From positions 248,001 to 312,000 of the forward strand of contig CAVUSI010000003.1 in NCBI GenBank assembly GCA_963744115.1: a stretch of 64,000 bases of DNA. The letters are read 5' to 3'. Positions 35,895 to 45,600 of the stretch are shown in pieces (within the stretch, counting starts at the first letter, position 1; each line of letters begins with the position of its first letter). The DNA comes from Chersky-267 sp963744115 (GTDB lineage Bacteria; Chloroflexota; Limnocylindria; Limnocylindrales; CSP1-4). Under the pieces are notes generated by a model. It ran no database searches. It was not told the origin of the DNA and was given only the letters and a program-made list of their open reading frames with translations. A program made the position numbers and the translations under genes.

Positions 35895-36619
35895 GTTTCC
35901 TCGAGCGAGTGGACCAGACCATTCGCCGGAGCCCCGTTTGGCGGTCGCTGTTCCGTCAGGCGTACCCCAACGACGAACGCTCGCGGGCGTACGCCGTGAT
36001 GAACAACGTCTTCCTGCACATCCACCCGGTCCGGGTGCGCCAGCACGCGGTGAAGTTCGCCTACACCTTCTGCCTCGGCGGGCTGAGCTTCTTCCTGTTC
36101 CTCGTGCTGACCGTGACCGGCGTGTACCTGATGTTCTTCTACGTCCCGTCGGAGTTCCAGGCCTACTCCAACATCCTGTCGATCCAGAGCGAAGTGACGT
36201 TCGGGCTGCTGACCCGGAACATCCACCGCTGGGCGGCCCACCTGATGGTCTTCTTCGTCTTCCTGCACATGATGCGGGTCTTCTATCACGGGGCGTACAA
36301 GCCGCCCCGTGAGTTCAACTGGGTGGTCGGGGTCGTCCTCCTGTTCGTGACGATCATGCTCAGCTTCACGGGCTACCTGCTCCCGTGGGACCAGATCGCC
36401 TATTGGGCGATCACGATCGGCTCGAACATGGGCGGCTACGTGCCGGTATTCAACACGCCGACCAAGCTCCTGCTCCTCGGTGGGCTCGAAGTCGGCCAGA
36501 ACACGTTGTTGCGCTTCTACGTTCTCCACATCATGGTGTTCCCGCTCGTGGCCGCGATCTTCCTCGCGGTCCACTTCTGGCGCATCCGCAAGGACGGCGG
36601 GATCTCGGGGCCCCTATGA
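35891..36619 (+). CDS. petB: Cytochrome b6-like subunit
   Basis: A 242-residue membrane protein of the b6 type. Heme-ligand helices contain NIHRWAAHLMVFFVFLHMMR and the region KPPREFNWVVGVVLL, then LSFTGYLLPWDQIAYWAITI and LRFYVLHIMVFPLV. The end IRKDGGISGPL matches the end of cyanobacterial b6, showing that cytochrome b is split as in b6f. It carries two b hemes and the quinol site in the membrane. GTG 35891 has AGGAGG at 35879-35884 and overlaps the stop of the FAD gene. Confidence 0.9.
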   Translation: MSFLERVDQTIRRSPVWRSLFRQAYPNDERSRAYAVMNNVFLHIHPVRVRQHAVKFAYTFCLGGLSFFLFLVLTVTGVYLMFFYVPSEFQAYSNILSIQSEVTFGLLTRNIHRWAAHLMVFFVFLHMMRVFYHGAYKPPREFNWVVGVVLLFVTIMLSFTGYLLPWDQIAYWAITIGSNMGGYVPVFNTPTKLLLLGGLEVGQNTLLRFYVLHIMVFPLVAAIFLAVHFWRIRKDGGISGPL

Positions 36620-36739
36620 ACAACCGATGCCCGCGTTGCCGTCTCCGCGCCCTCGCTCACGCACCTTGGAGTGCGCTCGCTCCGGTGCTCGACGTCGCCT
36701 TGGCCTCGGTCGTCCCTAGCGGTCGGTGTGGGTCCCCGT

Positions 36740-37342
36740 ATGTCTGACGTGAAGACGCCCCAGGAGCCGCGGGTCGTGCTCCCGGTCGACCCGACCCGCA
36801 GGACGGAGATCGACAAGCAGCGGGTGCCGATGTCTGCGCGCCCGTACCGCCTGCTCGCGTTGGTCAAGCAGGACGCGGTCGTCCGGGTCCAGAAAGAGCC
36901 GGACGACACGGTCATGACCTGGCCGCACCTGCTCACGATCGAGTTCCTCGCGGCGGCGATGATGAGCATCCTCCTGCTCGCCATGGGCCTGATGGTCAAC
37001 GCCCCGCTCGAGCAGCTCGCCAACGGCAACGTGACGCCGGCGGTCGCCAAGGCGCCGTGGTACTTCCTCGGCCTCCAGGAGCTGCTCGCCTACTTCCACC
37101 CGACCGTCGCGGGCGTCCTGGCACCGACGTTCGTGCTGGTCGGCGCGGCGCTGATCCCGTACGTCGACCGGGGAGACATCCATGCCGTCCGGCCGTCGCA
37201 GCGCAAGACGGCGGTCGTGCTGTTCTCGATGTTCTGCGTGACCGGCCTGGTCCTGACCTTCGTCGGGATCTTCTTCCGCGGTCCCGGCTACGCCTTCGCC
37301 ATCCCCTACATCACCACCAACGGGCTGCATTTCAGCCTGTGA
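36740..37342 (+). CDS. petD: Cytochrome b6f subunit IV-like protein
   Basis: A 200-residue protein. After a ~65-residue polar lead with a VRVQKEPDD motif, three hydrophobic helices occur. The stretch PWYFLGLQELLAYFHPTVAG is the hallmark of the C-terminal half of cytochrome b (subunit IV), completing the quinol site. ATG 36740 follows a 120-nt gap after petB. No strong ribosome-binding site is seen, and a 43-codon frame fills the gap (see findings). The long polar N terminus is larger than in cyanobacterial subunit IV. Confidence 0.85.
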   Translation: MSDVKTPQEPRVVLPVDPTRRTEIDKQRVPMSARPYRLLALVKQDAVVRVQKEPDDTVMTWPHLLTIEFLAAAMMSILLLAMGLMVNAPLEQLANGNVTPAVAKAPWYFLGLQELLAYFHPTVAGVLAPTFVLVGAALIPYVDRGDIHAVRPSQRKTAVVLFSMFCVTGLVLTFVGIFFRGPGYAFAIPYITTNGLHFSL

Positions 37343-37367
37343 CCGAAGGAACCGAACGAGCGACATC

Positions 37368-38042
37368 ATGAGCAATTACCAGGTCGAACCCGCTGCGCAG
37401 CCCCAGGCCCTCTCGAAAGAGGCGATCAAGTCGCTCCGCCACGAGCAGGTCCAGGGCCTGTCGCGTCGCACCCTGCTGCGAACGTCGATCGGCGCCGCCG
37501 TCGGGCTGTGGCTGCTCGAGCTCAGCGCGGGCACCCTCGGATTCCTGTGGCCGAGCATCGCCAGCGGCAACAAGAGCCAGGTCAAGATCGGGACCCTGCA
37601 GGAGATCAAGGCCCAGAACGCCTCGCTGCCGATCGACCAGGGCTTCCCGGCCTACTACCAGAACGCGAAGTCCTTCGTGATGCTGATCGATCCGAGCCGT
37701 CAGCAGTTCATCCAGGGCACCGACCCGAGCGGTGATGGGACGGCGCTCAACGTCCGTGCCCTGTACCAGCGCTGCCCGCACCTCGGCTGCAAGCCGAACC
37801 CGTGCCTCAAGAACTTCTGGTTGGAGTGTCCCTGCCACGGCTCGCGCTACGACCGCCTCGGGACGAAGGTCAAGGGCGCCGCGTATGGGCCGGCACCGCG
37901 CTCGATGGACCGCTTCTCGGTCCTGGTGAAGGACGACCTGGCGCTCTACGTCGACACGCTCAAGATCACGCTCGGGCCGCTGCCGGTCGCCCTCGGCGAG
38001 CCCGGGGTCATCCCCCCGAAGTCGCCCACCGGATGCATCTGA
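37368..38042 (+). CDS. Rieske iron-sulfur protein
   Basis: A 224-residue Rieske subunit. The N terminus contains a twin-arginine-like SRRTLLRTSIGAAVGLWL anchor. The cluster is bound by CPHLGCKPNPCLKNF and CPCHGSRYD (Cys, His and the bridging Cys pair). A 2Fe-2S protein on the outer side of the membrane moves electrons from quinol at cytochrome b to the cytochrome c or cupredoxin. ATG 37368 lies 25 nt after the subunit IV stop and has GAAGGA upstream. Confidence 0.92.
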   Translation: MSNYQVEPAAQPQALSKEAIKSLRHEQVQGLSRRTLLRTSIGAAVGLWLLELSAGTLGFLWPSIASGNKSQVKIGTLQEIKAQNASLPIDQGFPAYYQNAKSFVMLIDPSRQQFIQGTDPSGDGTALNVRALYQRCPHLGCKPNPCLKNFWLECPCHGSRYDRLGTKVKGAAYGPAPRSMDRFSVLVKDDLALYVDTLKITLGPLPVALGEPGVIPPKSPTGCI

Positions 38043-38073
38043 TCCACGTGACCAGCGCCCTCCGAGGAGCCGC

Positions 38074-39108
38074 ATGAGCGACCCGACCGGGCCGGACCCG
38101 GTGCCGCAGCTGCCTGCCCCGGAGGATCGGCTGCCCGCTCCGCGGCCACCGAGCGAGCCGGCCCCGGTCGACCGGTTCGCGGCGCCGGCCAGCGCCCACC
38201 AGTTCGCCCTGACGCCGGAGCGCGCCGCCGGCATCGTCCGACAGAGCGCCAGCGCGCGCTGGGTCGGGTTCCTGGCGGTCCTGGTCATCGTCCTGTTCGT
38301 GATCCTCTATTGGTTCTATGAGCTCGGGATCCCGACCATCGCCGACTCGAGCCGGCTGGCCGCCGAGACGCAGGCGCAGTCCGTCGTCCGGGTCGAGCAG
38401 GGCTACAACCTGTACGAGGCGAACTGCGCTCGGTGCCATGGCGCCCAGGGCCAAGGCGGGATCGGTCCCGTCCTCAACGACCAGGCCAAGCTCTACACCC
38501 ACCTCAACTCGTCGTACATCAACAACGTCCTGACGGCGGGCGGCCGGTACGTCTGCGGCAACGCTGACAGCCTGATGCCGATCTGGGCGCAGACCAACGG
38601 CGGGCCGCTCAACTACAAGCAGATCGAAGCCCTCATCGAGTTCATCCGCGCCCCGAACACGACGACCTACACGGTCCGTGATCCCGGGACCGGCGAGCCG
38701 ATCGCGTCCGCCGGGAAGAACCAGACCTTCACCGGCTGGCGGGACCCCAACTATCAGCCGCCGCCCGGCGCGACGCCGGTCCCCGCCTGTTGGAGCGCCA
38801 CGCCCAAGCCGTCGGCCGTCGCGGCGCTAGCTGCCCCCGGGCCGGTCGTCGCCCAGGGCATCGCCTTCACCACGCCCAGCATCACCGGGCCCGCGGATAC
38901 GGCCTTCAAGATCGATTTCAACAACCAGGACAACGGCGTACCGCACAACATCCTCATCAAGGACAGCTCCGGCGCGGAGGTCTTCAAAGGCGAGATCTTC
39001 AACGGCACCGCCACGAAGACGTACGACATCCCGGCGCTGAAGGCCGGTGACTACCCGTTCTCGTGCTCGGTCCATCCGAACATGACGGGGACCCTCACGA
39101 TCAAGTAG
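38074..39108 (+). CDS. Membrane cytochrome c fused to a cupredoxin domain
   Basis: A 344-residue protein: a ~65-residue Pro-rich cytoplasmic part, one membrane helix (about 68-89), a cytochrome c domain with CARCH (heme c) and SLMPIWAQ as likely Met ligand region, a linker, and a C-terminal cupredoxin. Cu ligands should be His in PHNILIKDSS, Cys and His in FSCSVHPNM, and that Met. ATG 38074 has GAGGAG upstream. The gene follows the Rieske gene, so the heme probably receives electrons from it and passes them to the copper site. The cupredoxin closely resembles those on CoxII and the CtaF-like protein. Confidence 0.88.
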   Translation: MSDPTGPDPVPQLPAPEDRLPAPRPPSEPAPVDRFAAPASAHQFALTPERAAGIVRQSASARWVGFLAVLVIVLFVILYWFYELGIPTIADSSRLAAETQAQSVVRVEQGYNLYEANCARCHGAQGQGGIGPVLNDQAKLYTHLNSSYINNVLTAGGRYVCGNADSLMPIWAQTNGGPLNYKQIEALIEFIRAPNTTTYTVRDPGTGEPIASAGKNQTFTGWRDPNYQPPPGATPVPACWSATPKPSAVAALAAPGPVVAQGIAFTTPSITGPADTAFKIDFNNQDNGVPHNILIKDSSGAEVFKGEIFNGTATKTYDIPALKAGDYPFSCSVHPNMTGTLTIK

Positions 39109-39147
39109 GAACGAGACCGCGGGTTCCGCGGACGGGGATGGAGGACG

Positions 39148-40578
39148 ATGGCGGGACAGGCGCTCGGCGCAGGCACGGTCGGTCGGAAGCGGGTCCTGTT
39201 CGGCCTGCTCAGCGCCGACGGCTGGACGTGGGCGTCGCTCAAGGCGGCGTTCTGGTTCGTGGTCATCGTGATGATGCTTGGCTACATCCCGGACCGCGCC
39301 TATTACGCGACGGTGTTCCCGACGATCGACCTCGGCGTGCTCGTCTTCTCGCCGATCAACTTCTGTCCCGGTGAGAACCGGACCGTGCCCTGCCCGGCCC
39401 CCGCCGGGGCGACCTTGCCGTGGGATCCGTCGCCGGTCGAGCTGGCACTGCCGGGCCCGCGGACCCAGGGCACGGCAGTCCAGGTCGGGACCCGGATGCT
39501 CTACGTCGGTGGGACCGACGGCAAGACCGCGACCGACACGACGTTCCTGGCGGACTTCTACAGCGGGAACTTCGGGCCGTGGAAGCCCGGTCCGTCATTG
39601 CCGGCCCCCCGGGCCGGGGCCGCGACGATCTTCCTGAATCAGTCCGTCTATGTCGCGGGGGGGTTCGACGCGACCGGTGCTCCGACCGACACGGTGTACG
39701 TCGCCAGCCAGGATCTGTCGACGGGCCAGCTCGGAGCCTTCCAGGAAGCCCCGTTGCTGAAGCTGCCCGAGCCGAGGGCCGGCGCATCGATCGTCGCCGC
39801 CAGCGACGGCCTGATCCTCATCGGCGGTCGGTCGGCGGCCGGACCCCAGACGACCGTCTGGAAGGCGAGTCTCGATTCGAGTGCCAAGCTCGGGACCTGG
39901 GTCGCGCAAGCGGCGCTGCCGTACCCGACCGCGGATGCGTCGGTGGCCCTGGTGGGTGACCACATCTACCTGTACGGGGGGAGCAACGCCAGCGGCCCGG
40001 TCGGAGGCGTCCTGCGCGGCAACCTCGGCGTGGGCGCGACCAACGTCGGGACGGTCGAGAGCTGGGACATCGGCGGTAGCGGGTCGAACCTGCCGGTCGC
40101 CCGGACCCTGGCGTCGGGGTTCACCGCGAACGGGGTGATCTACCTCGTCGGCGGTTCGGACGGCAGCGCGCCCCAGCCGCAGCTGTACTGGACGATCCCG
40201 GACGCCAAGGGCGATCTGCCGGGCTGGCAGAACCTGCCCGCCACGGACCTGCCGGTCGGCGTCGAAGGATCGAGCGCGATCATCAACAGCTCGCAGGTCT
40301 TCCTCATCGGTGGGACCACCGTGGACCAGCCCGCGGTCGTCGGCAGTGCCCGGGCCAACCTGTCGCCGCAGACGCCGTTCTTCCAGCTCGGACTGTTCGG
40401 AGCGACGGTGCCCGGGCTCAAGCTCACCGGCGAGGTCGGCCAGCAGCTCGGTTACGCGAACGCCGCGACCGTCGGCGTGATCAACTTCATCATCCTGATC
40501 CTGATCGGTTGGGCGTTCGCCCACAAGGAACGGACGAAGGAGATCGGGCGCCGGCTGACCCGCCGCTTCCGGAGCTGA
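39148..40578 (+). CDS. Membrane-anchored Kelch beta-propeller protein
   Basis: A 476-residue protein. A membrane helix near the N terminus (about residues 32-52) and one near the end (about 445-463) flank a large outside domain made of Kelch repeats. Repeat marks are MLYVGGTDG, SVYVAGGFDATG, LILIGGRSA, HIYLYGGSNASG, VIYLVGGSDG and VFLIGGTT (about six blades). The end is basic and cytoplasmic (KERTKEIGRRLTRRF). ATG 39148 follows GGAGG. As the last gene of the b6-complex operon it may hold redox partners together, but this is inference. Confidence 0.8.
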   Translation: MAGQALGAGTVGRKRVLFGLLSADGWTWASLKAAFWFVVIVMMLGYIPDRAYYATVFPTIDLGVLVFSPINFCPGENRTVPCPAPAGATLPWDPSPVELALPGPRTQGTAVQVGTRMLYVGGTDGKTATDTTFLADFYSGNFGPWKPGPSLPAPRAGAATIFLNQSVYVAGGFDATGAPTDTVYVASQDLSTGQLGAFQEAPLLKLPEPRAGASIVAASDGLILIGGRSAAGPQTTVWKASLDSSAKLGTWVAQAALPYPTADASVALVGDHIYLYGGSNASGPVGGVLRGNLGVGATNVGTVESWDIGGSGSNLPVARTLASGFTANGVIYLVGGSDGSAPQPQLYWTIPDAKGDLPGWQNLPATDLPVGVEGSSAIINSSQVFLIGGTTVDQPAVVGSARANLSPQTPFFQLGLFGATVPGLKLTGEVGQQLGYANAATVGVINFIILILIGWAFAHKERTKEIGRRLTRRFRS

Positions 40579-40587
40579 CGGCCCCGT

Positions 40588-40959
40588 TCAGCGGGGAAGG
40601 TCGCCCTCACCCGGGTCGAGCGCGCCCCGCCTGACCGGGAACCCGGCCCGCTCCCAGGCGTGCATCCCGCCGATGACGTTGCTCGCCGCGTACCCGTTGG
40701 CGGTGAGGTGCGAGCTCGCCATCCCCGACCGTCCACCGGACGCGCAGATGATCAGGAGTGGCCGGTCGGTCGGCAGCTCCCGGAAGCGAACGGCGAACTG
40801 GGACAGGGGCAGGACGACCAGCCCCTGGATCCGCGATGCCACGATCTCATCGTGCTCGCGGACGTCGACGAGCAGCGCGCGCGGCTCGTCGGACGAGGAC
40901 AGCCGTCGCTCGAGCTCGGCGACGTCGATCGCGGGAGGCAGGTCGCGCAGGTCGGTCAC
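40588..40959 (-). CDS. Rhodanese-like sulfurtransferase
   Basis: A 123-residue single-domain rhodanese. The catalytic Cys lies in IICASGGRSGMASSHL (C-x5-R loop), and DVREHDEIVASRIQGLVVLP and VIGGMHAWERAGFPV are family marks. It transfers sulfane sulfur in the cytoplasm. It starts at GTG 40959, 10 nt after the DUF2203 stop, and forms a three-gene minus-strand run with DUF2203 and the deacetylase. It converges on the Kelch gene. Confidence 0.9.
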   Translation of the reverse strand: MTDLRDLPPAIDVAELERRLSSSDEPRALLVDVREHDEIVASRIQGLVVLPLSQFAVRFRELPTDRPLLIICASGGRSGMASSHLTANGYAASNVIGGMHAWERAGFPVRRGALDPGEGDLPR

Positions 40960-40969
40960 GTCGCCCCGC

Positions 40970-41347
40970 TCAGCGCAGCTCGATCAGCGGACGCCGTCCG
41001 CCGAACCCGTCGTCGAGCTCGTGCCACCACGCGATCGGGCCCTCGCCGAGCCGCCAACACAACCAGACCTGGCGTCCAGCGACGAGTGCCGGGAAGTCGA
41101 TCAGGCCCGTATCGATGTCGCGCAGGGTGATGCTCCACCCGTCGATCCGTGCGACGGACGCCTGCATCTGGTCGACCAGGCCCTGCATCCGCAGGCGGAT
41201 GCGCCGCTGCTCGTCGCCGGGTCCGGTCGCGTCGAATGCGACCTTCAGCTCGCGGAGCTCGTCTCGCTGGGTACGAAGGACGGTCAGCATCTCGTCGAGG
41301 TCGGCGATCCGCTCGTTGGCGCGGTCCAGGGTGTAGAACGTGGCCAC
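40970..41347 (-). CDS. DUF2203 protein
   Basis: A 125-residue protein with an N-terminal helical hairpin (YTLDRANERIADLDEMLTVL...LRMQGLVDQMQASVARIDGW) and the conserved end ITLRDIDTGLIDFPALVAGR, then VWLCWRLGEGPIAWWHELDD. The last part is the DUF2203 signature. The function of this family is unknown. GTG 41347 has TAGAAT exactly 6 nt upstream and no ribosome-binding site. Confidence 0.88.
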   Translation of the reverse strand: MATFYTLDRANERIADLDEMLTVLRTQRDELRELKVAFDATGPGDEQRRIRLRMQGLVDQMQASVARIDGWSITLRDIDTGLIDFPALVAGRQVWLCWRLGEGPIAWWHELDDGFGGRRPLIELR

Positions 41348-41356
41348 GGCGGGATT

Positions 41357-42013
41357 CTAGCCGCGCCAGCGATCGCCCGACGAGAGGGCCGGCGCGGCCC
41401 GGTCGCCATGGTCGACGAACGCCTCGAGGGTCACCAGCGCCGCGTCGCCGTCACGCAGCCCGGCGACGATGCCCGGGAGCGCCTCGAGCGTCGGCTCGGG
41501 CCACGTATGGAGGAGGACGATCGCCCCATCGCCGTGGGCCAGCGCCCCGTCCACCACCGACGAGACGATCCCGCTCGCGGTCCGATCCGGCTCCCAGTCC
41601 TCGGCCCAGACGTCCCAGTGGACGTTGCGGTAGCCGGCAGCGTGGATGGCGGCGAGGACCCGCGGATCGTCGTGGCCGTCACCGAACGGGCAGCGGAACC
41701 ACGGCACGGGCGAGACACCCACGATGGACGAGATCGCGACCTCCGCCGCGACGATGTCGGCTCGCATGCCGTCGTCGGTGAGGAGTGGCATCCGGGTGTG
41801 GTAGAAGCCGTGGCTCCCGACGAGGTGACCGGCCGCGACGATCCGCGACGCGGTCGCCGGGTACGCCTCCGCCCAACGTCCCTGGATGAAGAACGTCGCC
41901 CGGACCTCGAGCCGATCGAGCGCCTCGAGGAGCTCGTCCTGGACGCCCGCTCTGCAGCGCGGCCGGTCGGGATGCTCGGCATCGAACGTAAGTGCGATCC
42001 GCGGGCCGCTCAT
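41357..42013 (-). CDS. NodB-type polysaccharide deacetylase
   Basis: A 218-residue protein. IALTFDAEHPDRP replaces the usual TFDDG. The zinc motif SHGFYHTRMP has both His, WFRCPFGDGHDD is motif 3, and IVLLHTWPEPTLEALPGI is the closing motif. The protein should deacetylate an N-acetyl-sugar polymer and, unlike the protein at 23701-24813, looks active. There is no signal peptide. ATG 42013 (MSGPRIALTFD) is chosen because GATACT is 6 nt upstream, and longer starts run into tRNA-Lys. Confidence 0.8.
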   Translation of the reverse strand: MSGPRIALTFDAEHPDRPRCRAGVQDELLEALDRLEVRATFFIQGRWAEAYPATASRIVAAGHLVGSHGFYHTRMPLLTDDGMRADIVAAEVAISSIVGVSPVPWFRCPFGDGHDDPRVLAAIHAAGYRNVHWDVWAEDWEPDRTASGIVSSVVDGALAHGDGAIVLLHTWPEPTLEALPGIVAGLRDGDAALVTLEAFVDHGDRAAPALSSGDRWRG

Positions 42014-42111
42014 CGCCAGAGTATCGAGCATCGGCGGCCCGGTCGACGGCCGGGTCGACGGCCGGGTCGGCCGCGCAGTCGAGGGCCCGCGGTCGTGCCC
42101 GGACCCGGTGC

Positions 42112-42117
42112 TAGACT
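42112..42117 (+). promoter_or_regulatory. -10 box of tRNA-Lys
   Basis: TAGACT ends 6 nt before the first base of the tRNA, so transcription would begin at or next to the mature 5' end. No good -35 box is seen upstream, where a 12-bp GGTCGACGGCCG unit is repeated (about 42040-42070). Confidence 0.55.
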
Positions 42118-42123
42118 CCGCGC

Positions 42124-42198
42124 GGGCCGTTAGCTCAGCGGTAGAGCAGCCGCCTTTTAAGCGGTCGGTCGTGGGTTCGAATCCCACACGGCTCACCA
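42124..42198 (+). tRNA. tRNA-Lys (TTT)
   Basis: A 75-nt tRNA with encoded CCA. Acceptor GGGCCGT/ACGGCTC (one G-U pair), D stem GCTC/GAGC, anticodon stem GCCGC/GCGGT with loop CTTTTAA (anticodon TTT), T arm GTGGG-TTCGAAT-CCCAC. Confidence 0.96.
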
Positions 42199-42297
42199 CG
42201 TCCGCGTCGTCCACGACGGACCGCCGCGACGTGCGTCCAGTACCATCCGTGGCCGACGAGCCGTCCGCTCGGACGGCATCGGAATGGAGGGACCATC

Positions 42298-42648
42298 GTG
42301 GACTCGTTCAGCGACCCCGACCGGGAGTACGGCGACGGCAATGCCAACGATACGGCCGGCTGGTACGAGATCGACCTGACGCCGATCCAACCGGCCGGAT
42401 GGGAGATGCCGTTCCGCTTGTTCGTCAACCGGTTCGAGAGCAGCTCGCCCGACTCGGAGCGATTCCTGCATGATCCGCGGAAGGAGCTTGCCGCGACCAT
42501 CGACGGCTTCAACGACGATTGGAAGGTGACGACCCTCGTCATCAACCACCATCGGACGCTGTCGTACAAGCACCTCTACGTGATGGCGACCTCGAGCACT
42601 TCGGAGCAGACGGTCGGGGTGACGGCCTATAAGCAGGCAACTCCATAG
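42298..42648 (+). CDS. Small hypothetical soluble protein
   Basis: A 116-residue acidic protein with no signal peptide or membrane helix. GTG 42298 has a good ribosome-binding site (GGAGG, 42286-42290). The chain has an N-terminal DREYGDGNANDTAGWYEIDL, then IQPAGWEMPFRLFVNRFESS and a beta-rich end (KVTTLVINHHRTLSYKHLY, VMATSSTSEQTVGVTAYK). I recognise no family. It sits between tRNA-Lys and the cyclase gene, apparently as a single-gene unit. Confidence 0.55.
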   Translation: MDSFSDPDREYGDGNANDTAGWYEIDLTPIQPAGWEMPFRLFVNRFESSSPDSERFLHDPRKELAATIDGFNDDWKVTTLVINHHRTLSYKHLYVMATSSTSEQTVGVTAYKQATP

Positions 42649-42680
42649 GACCGCACACCTAGGGCCGAAGGGACCCGATC

Positions 42681-45600
42681 TCAGCCGACCGGGGCGGCGG
42701 GTCGGCTGAGGCCACCGGTCAGGCGGGCGAGGAGCTCGGTCGCGCCGAGCGCGGTCAGTACTTCGCGCGCCTCGTCGGCCGCCGCCAGGGCCAGCTCCGA
42801 GCCGCTCGGCAGCAGCCACGCGGCCTCGAGCTGGCAGAGTCCGAGCTGGAGCGGGAGGTCGAGGCGACGCCATGCGTCGGCCGCGTCGCGATAGCGGTCC
42901 GCCGCGAGCTCGACGGACCCTCGGCGTGCCTCCGATCCCGCCCGGAGCGTGGCGAGCATCGCGGTCATCCAGCGGCCGCGCAGGCCCGAGGCCTCGAGCG
43001 TGTGGATCGCCTCGTCGAGGACGGCCAGGTCGCCCGCCCAGAGCGCGGCTCGGCCGGCCGTGCCACTGCCTTCGCGGACGGCCGTCCGATACCCGGACCC
43101 GACGAGGTAGCTCGCCGCGGCCGATGCCTCGGTGAGGGCCTCGGCCAGCGAGCCACGGCTGAGCTTGGCGACCGACGTGCGATAGCGCAGCGTCGCCCGC
43201 ATGAGCGGGTCGTCCTCCGTCGCGACGAGCTGCTCGAGGTGATCGAAGCGCTCGAGGGCGCCCGGCTCGCCGCGCCAGGTCGCGATGAGCGCCTTGATCC
43301 CGTCGAAGTCCACCGTGTCGAGCGCTGGCAGGTCGTAGCGGCCGAGCTCTCCGAGCAGCGACATGACCTCGTCCCAGTGACCCGCCTCGAGCGCGCCCTC
43401 GGCCCAGTTGCTGGCGATCCGGACCGCCAGGTCGAGGAACCCGACCCGCTGAGCCACCTCGATCCCGGTACGGGCGATGTCCATCGCATCTCGAGGGTCG
43501 TCGATCATCAAGCCGACCGCCAGCCCGTTCCTCGCCCGTAGGGCTGCGACGGTCAGCCCGTGCTCCTCGGCCAGGGCGAGGCAGGCACGGAGCAGTGCCA
43601 CGCCCTCGGTGGTCCGGCCCTCCTCGATGAGCGCCGCGCCCTTGCCGGCGAGAGCATCGGCGGTCACCTGGGTCAGGCCCAGGCGTTCGGCGCTGGCCAA
43701 CGCACGATCCGCCCAGACGATGGCGTCCGCCGGTCGGCCGTTGACGACGTAGGCGCGGGCGAGTCCCGCCAGCAGCCCGACGACGGCGGCGTCGTCGGCG
43801 AGGAGCGGGTCCACGTCCGGTCCTTCGAGGCCGAGCTCGGCGATCGCGCTACGCATCGTGTCGATCGCCCCGGGGTCGTAGCGGACGACCTGGATCGCCC
43901 CGAGGCGGGAGCTCGCCCGAGCGATCTCGGCCCGGTCGTCGTGCTCGCGATACCAGGTGAGCGCGGCGCGTGCGTATGCCTCGGCTTCATCGAGCCGGGC
44001 GAGCGACTGCGCCGTGCCCGCGGCCTCGAGCTGGATCGCCGCGATCTCGCCCGGATCGTCGCTGACGGACAGCGCCTCTTCGCGGAAGCCGAGGGCGATG
44101 TCGTGGGCGTGGAGCGCCGACGCCCGGTCGGCCGCGACCCGGAGGGCGGCGACGGCCTGGTGCGCCAGCGTGCGGTCCGGTCGGCCGGGAGGACCCGAGC
44201 GATACGCCGCCAACACGTGGCTGGCCACGACCCCGGCCAGCTCCGGGTCGTCGAAGGCAGCGAAGTGCTCGGCGGCCGCGAGATGGCGCTCGCGGCGGTC
44301 GCGGAGCGATAGCGTGTTGTAGGCGACGTCGCGGACGAGCAGCTCCCCGAACCGATAGCGCTCCCGGCCGAGGGCCGCCTCATCGGCATCCTGGATGAGG
44401 AATTCGCGCTCGAGGAGGTGGCCGAGGTGGGGTTCGATCGCCTCGACCGACGTCTGGCCGACGGCCGCGACGGCTCCGGGACGGAACTCCCGGCCGAGCA
44501 CCGCCGCATCCCGGATCAGCGCCCGGTCGGTCGGTTCGAGCTCATCGAGCCGGGCCGCGACGAGGGCCTGGAGCGTCTCGGGGACCGCCAGCTGCTCCAG
44601 CTCGCGGCGGACGACGTAGACCCCGCCGACGGCCTCCAGGTCGCCCCGGTCGACGAGCATCCGGAGGATCTCGACGGCGTACAACGGGATGCCCTCGGCT
44701 CGGTCGAGGATCCGCCCGGCGACGTCGGCCGGCAGACCCGGGGCGAGTCCGCCGAGGAGCTCGGCCATCGCCGGCCTGGGGAGCGGATCGAGGTGAAGCC
44801 CGACGTAGGTCCGCCGGCCGGCACCCCATTCCGGCCGGGCCTCGAGCAGCGACGGTCGGGCGAGCGTGACCACGAGGATCGGGCGGCCGGCGGTCCCGGC
44901 GACGAGGTACTCGATGAAGTCGAGCGACCCGGCATCGGCCCAGTGCAGGTCGTCGAAGACGAGGACGGTCGTGCCCTGGTCGGCGACCCGCTCGAAGAAG
45001 GTCCGCCAGGCGGCGAACGTCTCGGCCCGCTCCCCGCCCGGCGCCGGACCGATCCCGATGAGGGCGGCCAGGTGCGGCGCGATCCAGCGGCGTTCGGCGT
45101 CGTCCGGGACGAACTGGCCGAGGCACGATGCGAGTCGACGGCGGGCGAGCGATGGGCCGTCACCGTCCGTGATGCCCGCCCGCGAGCGGACCATCTCGGC
45201 CAGCGCCCAGAACGCCAGGCCTTCCCCGTAGGCGGGCGACCGAGCGAGGTGCCAGAAGACGTCCTCGACGATCCCGTCGATGTACTTCTCGAGCTCCCAG
45301 GCGACGCGACCCTTGCCCACCCCGGCCTGGCCGAAGATCGAGACGAGGCGAGCCGACCGTTCCTCGCGGACGGCGTTGAGCAGGTCCTTGACGATCGCGA
45401 CCGCGCTCTCTCGACCGATCAGCGGTCCTTCGGGCAGGACGCTCCGGCCGTGGCCCCCGACCAGCGCCACGACCTGGCGAGCCTCCCAGGCGGGCAGCGG
45501 CATCCGCTTCCCGCGGAGGGTTTGGTCCTCGGCGCGCTCGAACTCGACCGAACCGCGGACCGTCCGATACGTCGCCTCGTCCACGAGCACGGTCCCGGGC

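Noticed and set aside
42014..42214. Longer start for the 41357 deacetylase
   Set aside because: The extension runs through tRNA-Lys, which cannot be coding for this protein.
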